DNA of 64,000 nt from contig NZ_NCUW01000029.1 of the NCBI RefSeq assembly GCF_002096335.1, positions 62,001-126,000 on the forward strand. Reading direction: 5' to 3'. The notes under the pieces were generated by a model. That model did no database searches. It was not told the origin of the DNA and was given only the letters and a program-made list of their open reading frames with translations. Source of the stretch: Streptococcus oralis subsp. dentisani (lineage in GTDB: Bacteria > Bacillota > Bacilli > Lactobacillales > Streptococcaceae). The position numbers were made by a program, and so were the translations under genes. Positions 39,258 to 49,066 of the stretch are shown one piece after another (position 1 is the first letter of the stretch; the number at the start of each line of letters is the position of its first letter).

Positions 39258-39373
39258 GAGTATTTCTCCTTTTTGTTTTTTTCCTCTTCTTGACTTCGAC
39301 TCGCAAAACGACCCAAAGGCAACTGTTTCACAATTCATCAAGAATGAGTATTATCGTTTACACGACAAGCTTT

Positions 39374-39402
39374 ATTCTACCACATTTTTGCGATATTTTC
39401 AA
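39374..39402 (-). promoter_or_regulatory. rpsB promoter
   Basis: Minus-strand -35 TTGAAA (39397-39402) and -10 TAGAAT (39374-39379), 17-base spacer. It produces a leader of about 110 bases before rpsB. Confidence 0.82.
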
Positions 39403-39442
39403 GTGGTTTTGATATATTTCGGCCTTGCTTTCAATTAAAAAT

Positions 39443-39470
39443 AATAAAAGAGACTCAAATCGAGCCTCTT
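39443..39470 (-). terminator. pcsB terminator
   Basis: Minus strand: an 8-bp stem AGAGGCTC/GAGTCTCT (one G-U pair) with a five-base loop, followed by TTTTATTATTTTT. Confidence 0.75.
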
Positions 39471-39481
39471 CGTTTCATTCA

Positions 39482-40687
39482 TTAGTTTGGATAGATGTAA
39501 GTAACATAACCTTCAGATGTTGTAGTTGGGTTGAACCAGCCACGTTTGTTACCGATTGTACGATCTCCACCGTAGTTTGATTCTGATACTTGGATACGAG
39601 ATGATGATGAAACTGCTGTAACAACCGCTACGTGTCCATAACCACCATCATTCCAACATGCAATCGCACCAACTTGTGGAGTTGATCCTGTACGGAATCC
39701 TGCTGCAGCTGCACTTGTTGCCCACTGAGCTCCGTTACCCCAGTAGTCTCCAGCCCAAGGTGCCAATGTTTTAGCTCCCCAAGTACATTCACCAGTTGGG
39801 TAACTTGATGCATTTGAGCTATATGTTGGACGTTGTCTAGCAGGAGTTGGAGCAGGTGCTGGAGTGTAGCTTGAATCTTCATCATCTGATGTTGATGTCG
39901 CTTGCACTTGAGCTGAGAAGCTTGTATTTCCTGAAGCAACTACTGATTGTTGTTGGCTTGTTTGACGTGCTTTGTAAGCTGCTTCTGCTTCAGCTGCTGC
40001 TTTTGCTTCTGCTTCTGCAGCTGCTTTTTGTTCTAGCAAAGTAGCTTTTTCGCCTTCCGCAGTAGCTTTCTCAGCAGCAAGGTTCAACTCAGCAACTTTC
40101 AACTCAGCTTGCTTAGTTGTCAATGTTTGAGCATCGTCAGCAAGAGTCTGTTGGTTGGCAATTACGGTATTGATAGCTTCGTTATTCGCAACTTGTTTTT
40201 CAGCAATTGATTTTTTATCAGCCTTTTGTTGTTCCAACATTTTGTTGTTAGCAGATACAATCTCGCTCATAGCTGCAACACGTGAAATAGCTTCAGTAAT
40301 TGATTTTGAGTTTACAATTGTGTTGATGTAGCTAGTCGCAGCACCGTTTGTTTGTGCGCTACGAGCTTGTTTTTCCAATGAGTCATTACGAGCAACAATG
40401 TTCTTAGAAAGTTCTGTAATTTCTCCTTCAAGTTTCTTAGACTCGGCTTGAAGTGTTTCATTTTCAGCTTGCAAGCTTGCTTGTTGTGTTTGAATAGCTG
40501 TAACTTGCGTTTGGATTTCATCTACTTCTTTTTGAGCTTCTTTTTGTTTAGCTGTCAAATCACTAATCTTACTATCTTGAGCAGCAATTTTTTCATCTGT
40601 TGTTTCCGCACGGACAGTTGTTAATACCGCAGCTTGAGAAAATAACATTGTACTTAACAAAAGTGACGCTAAGATTTTTTTCTTCAT
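39482..40687 (-). CDS. pcsB: Peptidoglycan hydrolase PcsB
   Basis: Essential cell-separation hydrolase controlled by FtsEX. The 401-residue secreted protein has a signal peptide (cleavage near VRAET), a long coiled coil from about residue 30 to 240 with many Gln/Ala/Glu/Lys residues, an Ala/Pro/Ser-rich linker, and a C-terminal CHAP domain (Cys in [14 protein letters not shown], His in [10 protein letters not shown], Glu/Asn in VSESNYGG). It follows mreCD, as in other streptococci, and has a WalR-type box upstream. Confidence 0.95.
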   Translation of the reverse strand: MKKKILASLLLSTMLFSQAAVLTTVRAETTDEKIAAQDSKISDLTAKQKEAQKEVDEIQTQVTAIQTQQASLQAENETLQAESKKLEGEITELSKNIVARNDSLEKQARSAQTNGAATSYINTIVNSKSITEAISRVAAMSEIVSANNKMLEQQKADKKSIAEKQVANNEAINTVIANQQTLADDAQTLTTKQAELKVAELNLAAEKATAEGEKATLLEQKAAAEAEAKAAAEAEAAYKARQTSQQQSVVASGNTSFSAQVQATSTSDDEDSSYTPAPAPTPARQRPTYSSNASSYPTGECTWGAKTLAPWAGDYWGNGAQWATSAAAAGFRTGSTPQVGAIACWNDGGYGHVAVVTAVSSSSRIQVSESNYGGDRTIGNKRGWFNPTTTSEGYVTYIYPN

Positions 40688-40722
40688 ATTCTGTCAATAC
40701 TCCTTCTATTTAAGACATTACT

Positions 40723-40766
40723 AGTATACCAAAAAAAGACATAATAAATATTACGCCTTTGTTACA
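40723..40766 (-). promoter_or_regulatory. pcsB promoter with WalR-like box
   Basis: Minus strand: TGTAAC-AAAGG-CGTAAT (40750-40766) fits the WalR direct repeat TGTWAH-N5-TGTWAH with one mismatch. It lies just upstream of the place where a -35 should be, and the -35 is poor. A -10 TATACT is at 40723-40728. This fits activation by the WalRK (VicRK) system known for pcsB. Confidence 0.72.
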
Positions 40767-40780
40767 TTTATATTTCTTTC

Positions 40781-41275
40781 TTATAGATAAATTTTTTCAA
40801 AAATAAATTGAAAAATCGCCATCCATAAAAAGTTCAGAATCATTGACGGGACAAGGCTATAGACGATGAATACTGGCATGGAATCTACAGTCAGTCCCAC
40901 AGCAAGAGCCAAAAGATAGCTCCCCATATCAAACAGAAAACTGATCACAATAATGGTCAACATCCTTGTCCAACGATTTGTCAAAATCACGCTGTTAAAC
41001 TTGTGGAGCGAAGCACCAATCAAGATAAACAAAAGCGTGGCAATTCCAATCAAGTGGAAAAAATAAATATCGTAAACCAAACCCACTATACAACAATAGG
41101 CTAGATAGAGATACTCCGACACCTCGATTGTCTCAAATAAGAGAAACAAGAATAGAAAATGACTGGCTAAATGAAAGTGGGGGAAGAAGGATCCCACCAA
41201 TTGACCAATATGAGCATCAACTAGAACAACAACGGGGAGTAAAAAGAAAATACCAACTTGTTTTAACAGTCTCAT
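40781..41275 (-). CDS. mreD: Rod shape-determining protein MreD
   Basis: Small membrane protein (164 residues, about five helices) that works with MreC in peripheral wall synthesis. Sequence similarity in this family is low, and the call rests on length, hydrophobic pattern and position 2 bases after mreC and before pcsB. Confidence 0.9.
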   Translation of the reverse strand: MRLLKQVGIFFLLPVVVLVDAHIGQLVGSFFPHFHLASHFLFLFLLFETIEVSEYLYLAYCCIVGLVYDIYFFHLIGIATLLFILIGASLHKFNSVILTNRWTRMLTIIVISFLFDMGSYLLALAVGLTVDSMPVFIVYSLVPSMILNFLWMAIFQFIFEKIYL

Positions 41276-41277
41276 TG

Positions 41278-42093
41278 TTAATTCCCCACTAACTCTACCA
41301 CATGAAGATTTTTGGTGTCAGCACTCAACTTTACTGTTACCTCTCGTGTTAGATAATCACTGCTGTGCGTTGTGGCAACAACCTCGCCAACAGGAATATC
41401 CTTAACATTAAAGTTTCCGAGCCCCCCTGTAGTCACCTTATCTCCCGCGCTAATATCGCTGTTACTATTTAATTGACTGATTTTAAGAAGTTCAGATTCC
41501 TTGTCATAACCAACGATAATTCCGTAAATTTCAGTAGAGCCATGCAGGATTTTAACGGAAATCTTGTCGGAATTTTCAGTGTTTGTCAATAGGTTTACAG
41601 TTGTTGAATGTTCCTCCACCTTTGAAACACTACCAATTAAGCCCCCGTTTGCAATGGCTAACATATTTTCAGAAGCTCCTTTTGAACTTCCCACATCAAT
41701 TGTTAATTCTTGCTTCCAAGACACTGGAGCTCGCATAATCACATCTGCTGCTATGGTTTTTGTAGCCTGCAATTTTGACTTCATATCCAGCAACTGACGT
41801 AGTTGTTCATTTTCAGTTTTTAAACTTTCTGATTGATTAGACTCCACTTCTAGTTGGTAGAGTTGTTTCTTTAGACTCTCGTTTTCATTATAAGCCTGCG
41901 TCAAATGTCCCAAATCTGATTTGAAAGAGTCAAACCACTGAAAGGGTTTTTGAACAATTCTATCTACTAATGAAATTCCATCTCCTAGTTTTGTCACAAT
42001 AGCACTTGAATAAGTTGTCACTAATAGTACGGAAACTGCCAGAACTGTGACAAAAACGATGATTAGATATTTTGATTTTTTAAAACGGTTCAT
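41278..42093 (-). CDS. mreC: Rod shape-determining protein MreC
   Basis: Bitopic membrane protein that organises peripheral peptidoglycan synthesis. The 271-residue protein has one N-terminal membrane helix (9-30), a coiled coil (about 60-105, rich in Leu/Glu/Gln/Ser) and the beta-barrel core (VIMRAPVSWKQELTIDVGSSKG; VTTGGLGNFNVKDIPVGEV). The next gene is mreD. Confidence 0.95.
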   Translation of the reverse strand: MNRFKKSKYLIIVFVTVLAVSVLLVTTYSSAIVTKLGDGISLVDRIVQKPFQWFDSFKSDLGHLTQAYNENESLKKQLYQLEVESNQSESLKTENEQLRQLLDMKSKLQATKTIAADVIMRAPVSWKQELTIDVGSSKGASENMLAIANGGLIGSVSKVEEHSTTVNLLTNTENSDKISVKILHGSTEIYGIIVGYDKESELLKISQLNSNSDISAGDKVTTGGLGNFNVKDIPVGEVVATTHSSDYLTREVTVKLSADTKNLHVVELVGN

Positions 42094-42153
42094 ATTCCTA
42101 CCTTTTTACTAAAGATCTACTACTGTGATTTTTTTATCAATCTTATAAATCCA

Positions 42154-42948
42154 CTAAGATTTTAAGAAAAATAAGAAACAACCCAGCACCAGAATCACAA
42201 GAATCGCCAGTGTATCCTTTTGGCTCCATCTCAACTGTCTATACTGACTTCTGCCCTTTCCTCCCTGATAACCACGCGCTTCCATGGCTATTGCCAATGA
42301 ATCTGCACGCTTTAAGCTAGTAGCAAAAAGAGGAATTAAAATCGGAATCATAGCCTTTACTTTTTGAACGATACTGCCTTCGCCAAAGTCAACTCCACGG
42401 GCTTTTTGAGCATTCATAATCCGCGTTGTGTCATCCATCAAGGTTGGAACAAAACGCAAACTCATTGATAACATGAGACCAATTTCATGAACGGGAACTT
42501 TCAAACGTTTCAGAGGCGCTAAAAGAGATTCAACTGCAGCTGCCAAACTCAAAGGCATGGTCGTTAACGTTAGCAAGGTTGAAAAGAAAATAATCAACAC
42601 AAAACGACAGAAAATAATCCCAGCTTGTTGCAAAGCATAATCCGTTATTCTTATAAAAGAAAACTCAAACAAAACATTTCCACTTGAAATGAAAAAGAGT
42701 TGAAATAGAGTCGTAAAAGCAATCAAGAAGAACATGGATTTCAATCCCTGAACAAAAAATGAGAGGGAAACGCCCGACAAAGCGATAAATATACCTGTTG
42801 CTACAAAAAGAATGAGATTGGCGAGGGGATTATTAGCCCAAAATACAATCAAAATCAACAGGATCATAGCGAGTAATTTACTACGGGGATCCAAGCGATG
42901 AATGATGGAATCTCCTGGTATATATCGCCCTAAAATCATACTATCCAT
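42154..42948 (-). CDS. ecfT: ECF transporter transmembrane subunit EcfT
   Basis: Shared membrane subunit of energy-coupling-factor vitamin importers. The 264-residue protein has about six helices and the two coupling-helix motifs with Ala-Arg-Gly ([11 protein letters not shown] and [10 protein letters not shown]) that dock on the ATPases. It overlaps ecfA2 by 8 bases. The substrate-specific S subunits are encoded elsewhere, as in group II ECF systems. Confidence 0.95.
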   Translation of the reverse strand: MDSMILGRYIPGDSIIHRLDPRSKLLAMILLILIVFWANNPLANLILFVATGIFIALSGVSLSFFVQGLKSMFFLIAFTTLFQLFFISSGNVLFEFSFIRITDYALQQAGIIFCRFVLIIFFSTLLTLTTMPLSLAAAVESLLAPLKRLKVPVHEIGLMLSMSLRFVPTLMDDTTRIMNAQKARGVDFGEGSIVQKVKAMIPILIPLFATSLKRADSLAIAMEARGYQGGKGRSQYRQLRWSQKDTLAILVILVLGCFLFFLKS

Positions 42949-43780
42949 TTAGCGACTCCTTAAACTCCTCTATCTTGATTGGCAGTTTGTTAAAAGCTAC
43001 ACCTCTATCTGCCAAACGTTTACAAAAGGCTGTGATTTTAGGCACACCTAACTGCACATTTTCCATAGAGGCTACATCTTGGAAGACATCACTTGGTTTG
43101 CCACTTTTGACCAAGCACCCCTTTTCCATAACGTAAACCTGATCAGCATACTCAGCTACGTCATCCATCAAATGCGTTACCAGAACGATTGTCATTCCAG
43201 CATGGTGAAGTTTTTTAAACAGGGTCATCAATTCTTTTCTGCCCAAAGGATCTAGTCCAGCTGTTGGCTCATCCAAAACCAAGACAGTAGGCTCCATCGC
43301 TAGCATCCCTGCTATAGCCACACGTCTCATCTGACCACCCGAAAGTTCAAATGGACTCCTCTCAAAGAGTGACTCAGCAATGCCCACCAAGGCTAACTTT
43401 TCACGCGCAATTTTCTTGGCTTCCTCCTCAGAAACTCCAAAATTTTGTGGTCCAAACGCAACATCTTTCAAAACAGTCTCTTCGAAAATCTGATTTTCAG
43501 CAAATTGAAACACTAGACCGACTTGCTTTCGAATCTGTCGAATTTCTTTATTGGTTGATGTAGGAGTAATGACAGTATCAAAAACTCGAACAGAACCCTT
43601 ACTTGGTACCAATAGGCCATTTAAAAGCTGTAAAATCGTCGATTTTCCACTACCTGTATGTCCTATCAAAGCTGTATAGGAGCCATCCTCAATCGTCAAG
43701 GAAACATCAGTCAAGGCTGATGAAGATAGGGGGGTTCCCTCTTGATAGGTAAAGCTCACATTTTCTAGAGTAATTCCCAT
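42941..43780 (-). CDS. ecfA2: ECF transporter ATP-binding subunit EcfA2
   Basis: One of two ATPases of the ECF module. The 279-residue protein has Walker [14 protein letters not shown]-loop [14 protein letters not shown], signature [13 protein letters not shown], Walker [13 protein letters not shown] and the switch His VTHLMDDV. It overlaps ecfA1 by 16 bases. Confidence 0.95.
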   Translation of the reverse strand: MGITLENVSFTYQEGTPLSSSALTDVSLTIEDGSYTALIGHTGSGKSTILQLLNGLLVPSKGSVRVFDTVITPTSTNKEIRQIRKQVGLVFQFAENQIFEETVLKDVAFGPQNFGVSEEEAKKIAREKLALVGIAESLFERSPFELSGGQMRRVAIAGMLAMEPTVLVLDEPTAGLDPLGRKELMTLFKKLHHAGMTIVLVTHLMDDVAEYADQVYVMEKGCLVKSGKPSDVFQDVASMENVQLGVPKITAFCKRLADRGVAFNKLPIKIEEFKESLNG

Positions 43781-44592
43781 AGTTTGTCCTCTAGCTCTCC
43801 TTCTGTCAAATAGCCATCCGGCAACTGATAGCCAGTCTCTCTCAAAGATTCTCTCAGTTGATTCGTAAAGGGATCATCTAAGCCTATCTGGTCAAGATCA
43901 GCCCGAGAAAAAAGTTCTCTTGGGCTGCTGGTTGACTCCACTTGGCCTTTTTTCATGACCAAGACACGATCACTCATCGCAACTTCTTCCAAGTCATGCG
44001 TAATGGAGACGACTGTCATCTGGTAGTCTTTTCGAATCTCTTGAACTGTCTGAATCAGTTCTCTTCGCCCCTCGGGATCCAACATACTTGTAGCCTCGTC
44101 CAGAATCAAAATAGCTGGTCTCAAAGCAACAACTCCTGCAATGGCCACCCGTTGTTTTTGTCCACCAGATAAGCGAGCTGGTTCTCTCTTCTTAAAGTCC
44201 AGCATACCCACTAACTCCAAGGATTCAGCTACTCTCTTCTTCATTTCTTCACGAGGAAGTCCCTGGTTTTCTAAGCCAAAGGCGACATCATCTTCAACAG
44301 TTGCCCCCACAAATTGATTATCTGGATTTTGAAAAACCATACCAATTTGTCGACGCAAGTCCCAAACATTCTCAGAAGACAGCAGTTGGTCATCTATCCA
44401 GATTTCTCCAGACTCTGCTTCAAGCAAACCATCAATCAAACGAATAGTTGTTGACTTTCCACTCCCATTATGACCTACAATTGAGAGCCACTCCCCACGT
44501 TTCACGTGAAACGAGACATTATTAACATCATAATGATCTTGGTCTTCCTTATAACGAAAAGACAGGTCTTTTACTTCAATAATCGATTTCAT
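43765..44592 (-). CDS. ecfA1: ECF transporter ATP-binding subunit EcfA1
   Basis: Partner ATPase of EcfA2. The 275-residue protein has Walker [14 protein letters not shown]-loop [14 protein letters not shown], signature [13 protein letters not shown] and Walker [13 protein letters not shown] (EAT rather than EPT). It overlaps pgsA by 4 bases. The A1-A2-T order is the usual Firmicute arrangement. Confidence 0.95.
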   Translation of the reverse strand: MKSIIEVKDLSFRYKEDQDHYDVNNVSFHVKRGEWLSIVGHNGSGKSTTIRLIDGLLEAESGEIWIDDQLLSSENVWDLRRQIGMVFQNPDNQFVGATVEDDVAFGLENQGLPREEMKKRVAESLELVGMLDFKKREPARLSGGQKQRVAIAGVVALRPAILILDEATSMLDPEGRRELIQTVQEIRKDYQMTVVSITHDLEEVAMSDRVLVMKKGQVESTSSPRELFSRADLDQIGLDDPFTNQLRESLRETGYQLPDGYLTEGELEDKLWELL

Positions 44593-45134
44593 TTCGAACC
44601 AAACGTCCCTTTGAATACATGAGCGCTACCCTTGAAATAATCATAACCAGAGTAGATAGTAAAAAACAAAGCGATATAAAGCAACAGTTGCCCAATTAAA
44701 TTCCAATGTAAGAGCAAAAAGATAATCGCAAACATTTGACTAAAGGTTTTGATTTTCCCTGGCATCGCTGCTGCTAGAACTGTCCCTCCTGTCTCAACGA
44801 GCAACAGACGTAGACCTGTCACAGCGAGTTCACGGCAGATGATAATAGCAACAACCCAAGCTGGAGCCATACCCAACTCAATCAACATGATAAAAGCTGA
44901 CATAACCAACAACTTATCAGCCATTGGATCTGCAAACTTTCCAAAGTTGCTAACCACATTCCATTTACGAGCAAGATAGCCATCGAGATAATCTGTTATA
45001 CTAGCAACTGCAAAGATAATCGCTGCCAGCAGGTGACTGCCTTGTGAATGACCCAAAGTCAAAACAAGAATAAAGAGAGGTATAAAGAGAATTCTACCAA
45101 TAGTTAATACATTAGGAATTTGTTCTTTTTTCAT
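44589..45134 (-). CDS. pgsA: CDP-diacylglycerol--glycerol-3-phosphate 3-phosphatidyltransferase
   Basis: Makes phosphatidylglycerol phosphate, the committed step to phosphatidylglycerol. The 181-residue membrane protein contains the CDP-alcohol phosphotransferase motif DYLDGYLARKW..FGKFADPMADK with the conserved Asp residues, and about five helices. It sits between rodZ and ecfA1 in a long co-directional run. Confidence 0.96.
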   Translation of the reverse strand: MKKEQIPNVLTIGRILFIPLFILVLTLGHSQGSHLLAAIIFAVASITDYLDGYLARKWNVVSNFGKFADPMADKLLVMSAFIMLIELGMAPAWVVAIIICRELAVTGLRLLLVETGGTVLAAAMPGKIKTFSQMFAIIFLLLHWNLIGQLLLYIALFFTIYSGYDYFKGSAHVFKGTFGSK

Positions 45135-45144
45135 TGATTTTTCC

Positions 45145-45969
45145 TTAATCTGTAGTGAATGTAAGTGTTACAGTTCCAGTCTGAGTTGTCAGCTTGGAAG
45201 TATCAATCGTTTGATTGTCCACAGTTAAAGCAACTCCCTTCACTACACCCAAAGTAATCGTCACAGGATTTTTCGTCGAAACTGTTGTTTTTGCGTTTTT
45301 ATTGTCTGCTGACAAGGTCACACCACCTTCAAGGTCACTCCCTGAAACACTAACCCAGCTAGTTGCATCTGAAACTGTTAGCTGAATCGTAGCCGTTTCC
45401 TTACTTGATTTATAGTGTGCCTCAATATGATTGCCCTCACCCGAAACCGTAATTTTTGATTCTAGGGTAGAAGATGTGCTAGATGTCTGACTGCTAGAAG
45501 ATGAACTAGACGAGGTTGTTGAACCAGTTGAGTTCACAACACTATAATTAGCTGAAGAAGGGCGCATTGGTTGAGTCTGGATATAATTCCAAACATAATA
45601 GGTCACAAAAATTAAAATCGACAAAGCAAACAGAACGAAGTAAAACAGAGGGAGATAAGACGTTTTTTTCTTATTTGACCGTCTACGACCAGACAAGTCT
45701 TCCTCATCAACATCGACCTCTTCATAGGTAATCATGCTTCCCGAATCATAGGCATCCAAAATGATTCGCTCGTCCAATTCAACCGCCCAGGCATATTTTC
45801 TTAAAAAAGAACGAGCATAAAATGGACTAGGAAGGCGATCAAAATCATCAGCCTCCATAGCCTCTAATAAATTCATCTGAATATCCGTTTTTGCCTGCAG
45901 TTCTTCTATACTCAATCCCTGATTAATTCTGGCTAAACGCAGAACCTCACCAATCGTTTTTTTTCTCAT
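45145..45969 (-). CDS. rodZ: Cell-shape protein RodZ-like (HTH plus extracellular domain)
   Basis: Bitopic protein tied to cell-shape control. From the ATG at 45969 (AAGGA 9 bases upstream) it has 274 residues: a Xre-type helix-turn-helix in the cytoplasm (residues 5-70, VLRLARINQGLSIEELQAKT), one membrane helix (about 105-125), a serine/threonine-rich linker and a C-terminal DUF4115 domain. The ATG at 45978 is too close to the ribosome binding site. It lies between the M16 pair and pgsA, as in Bacillus. Confidence 0.9.
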   Translation of the reverse strand: MRKKTIGEVLRLARINQGLSIEELQAKTDIQMNLLEAMEADDFDRLPSPFYARSFLRKYAWAVELDERIILDAYDSGSMITYEEVDVDEEDLSGRRRSNKKKTSYLPLFYFVLFALSILIFVTYYVWNYIQTQPMRPSSANYSVVNSTGSTTSSSSSSSSQTSSTSSTLESKITVSGEGNHIEAHYKSSKETATIQLTVSDATSWVSVSGSDLEGGVTLSADNKNAKTTVSTKNPVTITLGVVKGVALTVDNQTIDTSKLTTQTGTVTLTFTTD

Positions 45970-46006
45970 ACTTAACATTCCTTCTTAACTAATATTCTTA
46001 TCTATT

Positions 46007-47290
46007 TTAGGATGGAAAGATAGTAAAATCAATCAAATCACCATCATCTATCAAACGATGCCCAGCTTCAAGAACATCGTCTAAAGTAATTTCTTGTAAA
46101 ATTTTTGGTAAATCAAAAATAGTTTCCCCTCTGTCGACTGGTTCATACTGTGTCGCAATAAACTCCAAGGAGTTCATGCTACTAAAAAATTCCCCAAACA
46201 TCTCACTCTTAACAAGATCCAGATGTTCCTCTGTAAGATCTGAATCTTTCGTGAAGTTGAGAATAGCCTTTCGAAATTGATGCGACAACGAAACAGGTTC
46301 CTTGGTATCCATCGTCAACATCACAAAATGAAAGCGACTATTCACTTCTACCTCTAAGGACAGCGAGGCATCCAACTTCCCTGTCTCATATAACTTTTGA
46401 AATCGCTCAGAAGTCCAACCAAACATCATCGTAAACAGTAATTTTAGCAAAACATTATAACGGTAGCAATCTTCTTCTGCCACCTCACCTGCTCCTCTAA
46501 TTCCAACAGCAAGTTTTGGTGAAGAAACTTCCATCCGAAGGCTATCTGTTTCTTTGACAGCTTGTAAAGTAAGCTTCTCCTTCCTTACTACCATTTCCTC
46601 CAAGTCCCCAAGTTTCTTTTGCGAAAAATACTTCTCAACCGTATCTACATCAAAATTTCCAACTAAAAACAAAGACATGTTGACAGGTTTGTAAAAGGTT
46701 GTAAAGTTATCTTTTAAGTCATTTAGCTGAATATTGTTAATTGATTTTTCACTTCCAACAATATCAGCTGCCAGAGGAGTATTGGGATAAAGATTTGCTA
46801 AGGTTGCAAAAAACAGACGCGAATCTGGATCGTCTTGGTACATCTCACGTTCCTGTTGGATAATTTCCTTCTCTCTCTCAACTGACTCTTCTGTAAAATG
46901 CGCAACTGTTACCAATTCTTCAAGCAAATCCAAATTTTCTGATAACTGATTTATTGTTGAAAACAAATAACTCGTCTTTGTAAAACTTGTAAAAGCATTG
47001 CTATCAGCTCCCAAGCGTGTAAAAGACTCCATAATATCTTCAGCATTTTCTCTCTCAAACAGTTTATGTTCAAGAAAATGTGCAATTCCAGCTGGATAAG
47101 ACTGTAAACCTTTTTCATATAGTGTAAAGCTTGTATCTACTGATCCAAATTGAACTGTTACAACCCCGTAAACTTCATTAAATTGTTTCTTAGGAAGGAG
47201 AGACACTGTCAATCCATTTGATAGACGAGTCTGATAAACCGTCTCCTTTACAGCAGGATAGTATTTTTCTTCAAAGGTAACTGGTGTCAT
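46007..47290 (-). CDS. yfmH: M16-family zinc peptidase YfmH (active partner)
   Basis: Insulinase-type peptidase of the M16B group. The 427-residue protein keeps the zinc motif HxxEH in IAHFLEHKLFE near residue 70 and a downstream Glu in the second half of the site (EREKEIIQQEREMY). It overlaps its partner gene by 4 bases. M16B enzymes usually work as two-chain complexes, one chain active and one not. RefSeq ties this pair to 5-aminopentanol modification of EF-P, and I cannot confirm that from the sequence. Confidence 0.9.
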   Translation of the reverse strand: MTPVTFEEKYYPAVKETVYQTRLSNGLTVSLLPKKQFNEVYGVVTVQFGSVDTSFTLYEKGLQSYPAGIAHFLEHKLFERENAEDIMESFTRLGADSNAFTSFTKTSYLFSTINQLSENLDLLEELVTVAHFTEESVEREKEIIQQEREMYQDDPDSRLFFATLANLYPNTPLAADIVGSEKSINNIQLNDLKDNFTTFYKPVNMSLFLVGNFDVDTVEKYFSQKKLGDLEEMVVRKEKLTLQAVKETDSLRMEVSSPKLAVGIRGAGEVAEEDCYRYNVLLKLLFTMMFGWTSERFQKLYETGKLDASLSLEVEVNSRFHFVMLTMDTKEPVSLSHQFRKAILNFTKDSDLTEEHLDLVKSEMFGEFFSSMNSLEFIATQYEPVDRGETIFDLPKILQEITLDDVLEAGHRLIDDGDLIDFTIFPS

Positions 47291-48537
47291 TCTATTCCTT
47301 CCATAAAGTATATCGCTTGTAACCGAACACTATTTGCTGCTTTGCAGATAGCTTCTTTGTCAACTTGGTTTAATTTTTCAACCCAACTGTCAAAATCTGA
47401 TGTGGATTTCCCTAACAGACTATTCAAATAAACTCGCTCGATTAGTGAGGTCTGACTATCTTGCGCAAGCAACAAGGTTCTGCGAATCATCTCCTTGGTC
47501 TGTTCAATCTCCAAATCTGTAAAATTACCTTTTTTTAGTTCAAGTAATTGATGATTCATCAATTTTCTGGCTTGATTGCGATTTCCCCGATCAATGCCAG
47601 CGTACATCCTCAATTGACCACTAAACAAGTCCAATTGACTGGAGATAGTGTAGGCTAGACCAGCATTTTCCCGAACATTTGTAAAAAGCTTAGAATGAGC
47701 AAAACCACCTAATAGACCATTCATTACTACTATGGCCAAATGATGCTTGTCTCCATAGCTCGTAGAACAATGGTAAGCCAATTCCAAAACGGATTGGCCT
47801 ACATTCTTACGAATCATTCCTTCCCGAAGGACATTTGAATATGGTTGTTGGTACTGAGGCTTGACATCAATTTGACGCCCAGTAAAGGAGAATGACCTCA
47901 ACCACTCCTTCACTTCTACTTCATTAAAATCACCCAAGAAAAAGAAATCAATTCGATCATTTTTCAGAGCATCTTGAAAACAAGTGTAACTACTTTCTGG
48001 GGACTCATTTGAAATACGATTTCGTAAATCACTGTATCTCAATTTAAGACGTTCATCATGGAAGAACAAGCTATCCAACTCCTTATGAGCAAAATAAAAT
48101 GAATCATCCATATCAGTAGCTAAGCTAGCCAATAATTGTTTTTTTTCAATTTCAAATAAGGCTAACTCAAAAGCACCATCTTGAACTAAGGGGGCAAATA
48201 AAGTCTGTTTCACCAATTCCAAAATTCGAGAAGTCAAGACATTTTTCTTACTCAAAAACTCATCCCGCACATAGGTAAAGGTTAAATCAAGAACATGTGC
48301 CTGTCCCCTACGATAAGTACTCGTAGAAATATCTGTTCCATACAAACTTGCTAAATATCTACGAAAAACTTGAGATGTTGGGTAAGCTTTATTGGCAGTC
48401 TCCAACATACTCGCACTTAACATGCGTCCTGCTACTGTCTCAAGAGATAAGGGAGCAGTAAAACGAACAGTAATTTTATTTGTTTTAAACTGTTTGGATT
48501 GAACAAAATGTGCTGAAATACCAGGCACTAACTCCAT
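47287..48537 (-). CDS. yfmF: M16-family peptidase-like YfmF (inactive partner)
   Basis: The 416-residue protein has the M16 fold but lacks the HxxEH zinc motif: the matching place reads SMLETANKAYP. It still has the C-terminal M16 glycine-rich segment LLGGFAHSKLFTNVRENAGLAY, so it is likely the substrate-binding, non-catalytic chain of the pair with the next gene. ATG with AAGGAGG. An extended -10 TGGTATAAT lies at 48565-48573. Confidence 0.88.
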   Translation of the reverse strand: MELVPGISAHFVQSKQFKTNKITVRFTAPLSLETVAGRMLSASMLETANKAYPTSQVFRRYLASLYGTDISTSTYRRGQAHVLDLTFTYVRDEFLSKKNVLTSRILELVKQTLFAPLVQDGAFELALFEIEKKQLLASLATDMDDSFYFAHKELDSLFFHDERLKLRYSDLRNRISNESPESSYTCFQDALKNDRIDFFFLGDFNEVEVKEWLRSFSFTGRQIDVKPQYQQPYSNVLREGMIRKNVGQSVLELAYHCSTSYGDKHHLAIVVMNGLLGGFAHSKLFTNVRENAGLAYTISSQLDLFSGQLRMYAGIDRGNRNQARKLMNHQLLELKKGNFTDLEIEQTKEMIRRTLLLAQDSQTSLIERVYLNSLLGKSTSDFDSWVEKLNQVDKEAICKAANSVRLQAIYFMEGIE

Positions 48538-48564
48538 ACCTTACCTCCTTACATATAGAGTTCT

Positions 48565-48573
48565 ATTATACCA
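48565..48573 (-). promoter_or_regulatory. Extended -10 promoter of the yfmF operon
   Basis: Minus-strand TGGTATAAT, about 28 bases before the yfmF ATG. No clear -35. This may drive the whole run yfmF-yfmH-rodZ-pgsA-ecfA1-ecfA2-ecfT, since no terminator is seen inside it. Confidence 0.6.
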
Positions 48574-48666
48574 TGAAAATCAAAATTTTTCTTGTTCTCT
48601 TTATAGCTTTAAAGAGTAAAATCGTTTTCATTTTCAGTAATTTTGCTCACTTAATTCTAAGAAATA

Positions 48667-48675
48667 TGGTATAAT
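48667..48675 (+). promoter_or_regulatory. Extended -10 promoter of yaaA-recF
   Basis: TGGTATAAT, a perfect extended -10, 20 bases before the yaaA start; no good -35 is seen. Confidence 0.65.
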
Positions 48676-48695
48676 ACCTTAGATTGAGGTAAATT

Positions 48696-49064
48696 ATGGA
48701 ATACAAATTATTTGAAGAATTTATTACGCTCCAAGCCCTTCTAAAAGAGCTTGGAATTATACAAAGCGGTGGTGCTATTAAATCCTTTTTGATGGAACAT
48801 CAAGTTTACTTTAATGGTGAATTAGAAACTAGACGTGGGAAAAAAATCCGTATTGGAGATGAAATTGACATCCCTGATTTAAAGATTGACATCACCTTGA
48901 CACAACCAAGTTTAAAAGAGCAAGAAGAATACCAAGCAGATAAGATTGAAAAAGAGCGGATTGCTAAACTTGTCAAAGAGATGAATAAGGGTGTAAAGAA
49001 AGAAAAACAAAAAACTACTTTATCACCTAAAACCAAACAAGCTCCACGTTTTCCAGGAAGATAA
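48696..49064 (+). CDS. yaaA: S4-domain RNA-binding protein YaaA
   Basis: Small protein (122 residues) with an S4-type RNA-binding domain in its first 75 residues ([46 protein letters not shown]) and a lysine-rich tail. It lies 2 bases before recF, as near the origin in Bacillus. It probably binds ribosomal RNA. The exact role is unknown. Confidence 0.92.
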   Translation: MEYKLFEEFITLQALLKELGIIQSGGAIKSFLMEHQVYFNGELETRRGKKIRIGDEIDIPDLKIDITLTQPSLKEQEEYQADKIEKERIAKLVKEMNKGVKKEKQKTTLSPKTKQAPRFPGR

Positions 49065-49066
49065 TC

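Noticed and set aside
39258..39341. N-terminal extension of RpsB from an upstream in-frame ATG
   Set aside because: The extension lies in the leader, is not family-like, and the ATG at 39257 has the strong ribosome binding site.
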